5,988 nt of DNA from Collinsella sp. (GTDB lineage Bacteria > Actinomycetota > Coriobacteriia > Coriobacteriales > Coriobacteriaceae). Both the position numbers and the translations under genes were made by a program. This document shows, piece by piece, positions 3,696 to 5,988 of this stretch (the stretch's first letter is position 1; each line of letters begins with the position of its first letter). The stretch is from assembly GCA_022728415.1 (NCBI GenBank), contig JAIJJM010000145.1:1-5988 (forward strand). The letters are read 5' to 3'. A model generated the notes under the pieces. It saw only the letters and a program-made list of their open reading frames with translations, was not told where the DNA came from and did not search any database.

Positions 3696-5988
3696 ATGGC
3701 ATTGACCCCCAACGAGGCATATGCGGCCAAGCAGCCGTTTGTGGACAAGGAGACGCTCGAGCATATCGTCGAGCAGTTTCCCACGCCGTTTCATCTATAC
3801 GACGAGGCGGGCATCCGCCGCAACATGCAAGAGGTGCGCGACGCCTTTGCGTGGAACCCAGGCTTTAAGGAATACTTTGCCGTCAAGGCCAATCCCAACC
3901 CGGCGCTCATCTCCATTCTCAACGAATACGGCTGCGGCTGCGATTGCTCGAGCTATACCGAGCTCATGATTGCCCGCTCGCTGGGTATCACCGGCCACGA
4001 CATCATGTTCTCGTCCAACGACACGCCGGCGGCGGATTTTGCCCTTGCAGATAAACTGGGCGCCATCGTCAACTTTGACGACATCAGCCATATCGAGTTC
4101 TATGAGCGCGTCGCGGGCCCCATCCCCAAGACGGTAAGCTGTCGTTTTAACCCGGGCGGCCTGTTCCAGCTCTCCAACGGCATCATGGATAACCCCGGCG
4201 ACTCCAAGTACGGCATGACCACTGAGCAGCTCTTTGAGGCTTTCCGCATGCTCAAGACCAAGGGCACCGAGAATTTTGGCATCCATGCCTTCCTTGCCAG
4301 CAACACCGTCACGAACGACTACTATCCCAAGCTTGCGCGCATCCTCTTTGAGCTTGCCGTGCGCCTGGAGCGCGAGACCGGCGCACATGTCGCCTTTATC
4401 AATCTGTCCGGCGGTGTGGGTATCCCCTACCTACCCGAGCAGCAGGCTAACGACATCCACGCCATCGGCGAGGGCGTACACGCAGCCTACGACGAGATTC
4501 TGGTCCCCGCCGGCATGAGCGATGTGGCCATCTGCACCGAGATGGGTCGCTTTATGATGGGCCCCTACGGCTGCCTGGTCACCAAGGCCATCCACGAGAA
4601 GCAGATCTACAAGGACTATATCGGCGTGGACGCAAGCGCCGTCGACCTCATTCGTCCCGCTATGTATGGTGCCTACCACCACATTACGGTGATGGGACAG
4701 CCGGGTGGCCCTGACAAGACCGCAGCACCGGTCACGAACACATATGACATCACGGGCAACTTGTGCGAGAACAACGATAAGTTCGCCATCGACCGCGAGC
4801 TGCCGCAGATCGACATGGGTGATGTGCTCGTGATTCACGATACCGGCGCGCACGGTTACTCCATGGGCTACAACTACAACGGCCGTCTGCGCTCCGCCGA
4901 GGTCCTGCTGCGCCCCGACGGCTCGGCAGACCTCATTCGTCGCGCCGAGCGCCCAGGCGACTACTTTGCCACGCTCGACGTGCTGCCGTGCGGCCGCGAG
5001 CTGCTGGCAAAGTCGCGTGCCGAGAGCGCCCGTCGGCGCGCCCAGGACGAACGCTTGGCCGTCGCCGCCCAATGGAACAAGCGCATCCAGATCTCAGAAG
5101 CGAAGGAGAAGAATATGGATGTCCGCAACCTCGAGGGCTCGATTGTCGCCCTCGTCACGCCATTTAAAAAGGACGGCAGTGTCGACTTTGACGCACTCGA
5201 GCGCCTTATCGATTTCCACCTGCAAAACGGCACCGACGCCATCCTCACCCTGGGCACCACCGGCGAAAGCGCCACGATGACCGATGACGAGGACAACTCC
5301 GTTGTCGCCGCCGTGGTCAAGCAGGTTGCAGGCCGCGTCCCCGTCATTGCCGGCTCGGGCTCCAACTCCACGCAGACCATGCTCACCAAGTCGCTCACCT
5401 ACCAAGGCCTGGGAGCCGACGGCCTGCTGCTCATTACCCCCTACTACAACAAGTCCAATGAAGAGGGTATCTATCGGCACTTTAAGACCGTCGCCGACGC
5501 CGTGGACATCCCCTGCATCCTGTACAACATCCCCGGCCGCTGCGGCTGCAGCATCAGCGAGCGCAACGTAGAGCGCTTGGCCGCACACCCCAACATCATG
5601 GGTATCAAGGAAGCCTCGGGCAACGTCGCCTACGCGGCCAAGATTGCCCACCTGCTGTCCGACGACTTCCGCATGTACTCGGGCGAGGACGCGCTCACCG
5701 TGCCGCTCATGAGCCTGGGCGCCTCGGGCACCATCAGCGTGTGGGCCGACGTTCAGCCGCAGCTCGTGCATGACATGTGCCGTGCCTATCTGGACGGTGA
5801 CGTGGCACGTGCCCGCGACATCCAAATTGCCGGCCAGCCGCTCATCAACGCCCTCTTTAGTGAGGTCAACCCCATCCCCGTTAAAGAAGCGCTCGCCCAG
5901 ATGGGTATGATCGAGGCAAACTACCGCATGCCGCTATGCCCCATGGCCAACGACACGCGCGCTGCACTTACCGATGCTCTGAAGGGAG
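3696..5988 (+). CDS. lysA: Diaminopimelate decarboxylase fused in frame to dihydrodipicolinate synthase (LysA-DapA)
   Basis: The LysA part converts meso-diaminopimelate to L-lysine and CO2 using PLP. From the ATG at 3696-3698 (weak GAGG 10 nt upstream), residues 30-41 (TPFHLYDEAGIR) and FAVKANPNP at 61-69 mark the alanine-racemase-fold barrel, with Lys64 the PLP lysine. Other landmarks are NLSGGVGIPY (236-245, usually GGG), EMGR (282-285, usually EPGR), GNLCENND with active-site Cys357 (354-361) and GAHGYSMGYNYN (384-395). The decarboxylase ends at about residue 428 (DYFATLD). A charged, helix-rich connector (about 430-473) follows, and the frame then enters DapA at Met474 (position 5115) with no stop codon. 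It remains open at the window end, giving at least 764 residues. In close relatives the two would be expected as separate genes; codon TCA at 5094-5096 is one base from a stop. Product is probably cytoplasmic. LysA identity is firm; whether a true fusion protein is made is uncertain. Confidence 0.8.
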   Translation, partial: MALTPNEAYAAKQPFVDKETLEHIVEQFPTPFHLYDEAGIRRNMQEVRDAFAWNPGFKEYFAVKANPNPALISILNEYGCGCDCSSYTELMIARSLGITGHDIMFSSNDTPAADFALADKLGAIVNFDDISHIEFYERVAGPIPKTVSCRFNPGGLFQLSNGIMDNPGDSKYGMTTEQLFEAFRMLKTKGTENFGIHAFLASNTVTNDYYPKLARILFELAVRLERETGAHVAFINLSGGVGIPYLPEQQANDIHAIGEGVHAAYDEILVPAGMSDVAICTEMGRFMMGPYGCLVTKAIHEKQIYKDYIGVDASAVDLIRPAMYGAYHHITVMGQPGGPDKTAAPVTNTYDITGNLCENNDKFAIDRELPQIDMGDVLVIHDTGAHGYSMGYNYNGRLRSAEVLLRPDGSADLIRRAERPGDYFATLDVLPCGRELLAKSRAESARRRAQDERLAVAAQWNKRIQISEAKEKNMDVRNLEGSIVALVTPFKKDGSVDFDALERLIDFHLQNGTDAILTLGTTGESATMTDDEDNSVVAAVVKQVAGRVPVIAGSGSNSTQTMLTKSLTYQGLGADGLLLITPYYNKSNEEGIYRHFKTVADAVDIPCILYNIPGRCGCSISERNVERLAAHPNIMGIKEASGNVAYAAKIAHLLSDDFRMYSGEDALTVPLMSLGASGTISVWADVQPQLVHDMCRAYLDGDVARARDIQIAGQPLINALFSEVNPIPVKEALAQMGMIEANYRMPLCPMANDTRAALTDALKG
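5103..5108 (+). promoter_or_regulatory. Retained Shine-Dalgarno for dapA inside the fused frame
   Basis: AAGGAG lies 6 nt before the ATG at 5115, an optimal site. It supports separate initiation of DapA even though the upstream frame reads through, and suggests that the two genes were separate recently. Confidence 0.7.
5115..5988 (+). CDS. dapA: 4-hydroxy-tetrahydrodipicolinate synthase (C-terminal part of the fused frame; 3' end outside window)
   Basis: Condenses pyruvate with aspartate semialdehyde, the first committed step to diaminopimelate and lysine. 291 residues are visible, essentially the family length (about 290-300), so only a few C-terminal residues are missing. It is a TIM-barrel of the N-acetylneuraminate-lyase superfamily: SIVALVTPF at 9-17, GTTGES with the catalytic-triad Thr at 47-52, TPYYNK with triad Tyr at 108-113, YNIPGR with Tyr137 and substrate-binding Arg142, and GIKEA with Schiff-base Lys165. 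GRCGCS (141-146) replaces the common GRTG, putting two cysteines near the carboxylate-binding arginine. The ATG has AAGGAG 6 nt upstream and starts MDVRNLEGSIVALVTPF, a normal DapA N-terminus, so this is the natural start of the free enzyme. It is in the same frame as lysA, exactly 473 codons downstream of the lysA start, and under the same lysine riboswitch. Confidence 0.9.
   Translation, partial: MDVRNLEGSIVALVTPFKKDGSVDFDALERLIDFHLQNGTDAILTLGTTGESATMTDDEDNSVVAAVVKQVAGRVPVIAGSGSNSTQTMLTKSLTYQGLGADGLLLITPYYNKSNEEGIYRHFKTVADAVDIPCILYNIPGRCGCSISERNVERLAAHPNIMGIKEASGNVAYAAKIAHLLSDDFRMYSGEDALTVPLMSLGASGTISVWADVQPQLVHDMCRAYLDGDVARARDIQIAGQPLINALFSEVNPIPVKEALAQMGMIEANYRMPLCPMANDTRAALTDALKG

Noticed and set aside
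4431..5825. Long minus-strand open frames opposite lysA and dapA (4431-5072 and 5094-5825, also 3795-4388)
   Set aside because: They are antisense shadows of GC-rich genes, lack ribosome sites and protein motifs, and overlap clearly real enzymes.
1..5988. tRNA, rRNA, CRISPR arrays, transposases or integrases
   Set aside because: I looked for cloverleaf-like stems, regularly spaced repeats and recombinase motifs on both strands and saw none.

Overview
The window looks like chromosomal DNA of a gut actinobacterium of the Coriobacteriia, most likely Collinsella or a close relative. This is inferred from GC-rich coding sequence with strong GC-ending codon preference on the right, together with the style of the LysA, DapA and M20 proteins; no rRNA or other marker is present to prove it. 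The left ~1.03 kb is different. It is lower in GC, most clearly at about 820-1025, and carries genes typical of Clostridia/Lachnospiraceae, so it is probably acquired DNA.

Left block (1-~1025, minus strand): a 5'-truncated small membrane-protein gene, then a two-repeat AbrB/SpoVT-like protein, then the start of an EFR1-type flavodoxin/ferredoxin gene. The last has lost most of its flavodoxin domain in frame and runs off the window edge. Positions 1028-1268 hold no intact gene, only coding-like remnants and two hairpins.

Middle block (1269-2054, minus strand): a HigA-family antitoxin with its own promoter and a perfect palindrome inside that promoter, followed 28 bp later by a small multi-pass membrane protein. 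No HigB toxin is present at the usual upstream position.

Right block (2129-5988): an M20D amidohydrolase (minus) is divergent from a lysine-biosynthesis locus (plus). The divergent region contains opposing promoters, an 8-bp dyad and a well-conserved lysine riboswitch whose 3' side suggests translational control. Downstream, diaminopimelate decarboxylase (lysA, last step to lysine) reads in one uninterrupted frame into 4-hydroxy-tetrahydrodipicolinate synthase (dapA, first committed step). No stop codon separates them, although dapA keeps its own Shine-Dalgarno and ATG. The frame is still open at the window end, a few residues short of the usual DapA C-terminus. The amidohydrolase could be the N-acetyl-diaminopimelate deacetylase of the same pathway, which would make the locus a lysine/peptidoglycan-precursor cluster.

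The most notable items are the LysA-DapA fusion or lost stop, the duplicated P1 strand of the riboswitch, the internally deleted EFR1 protein and the orphan HigA.
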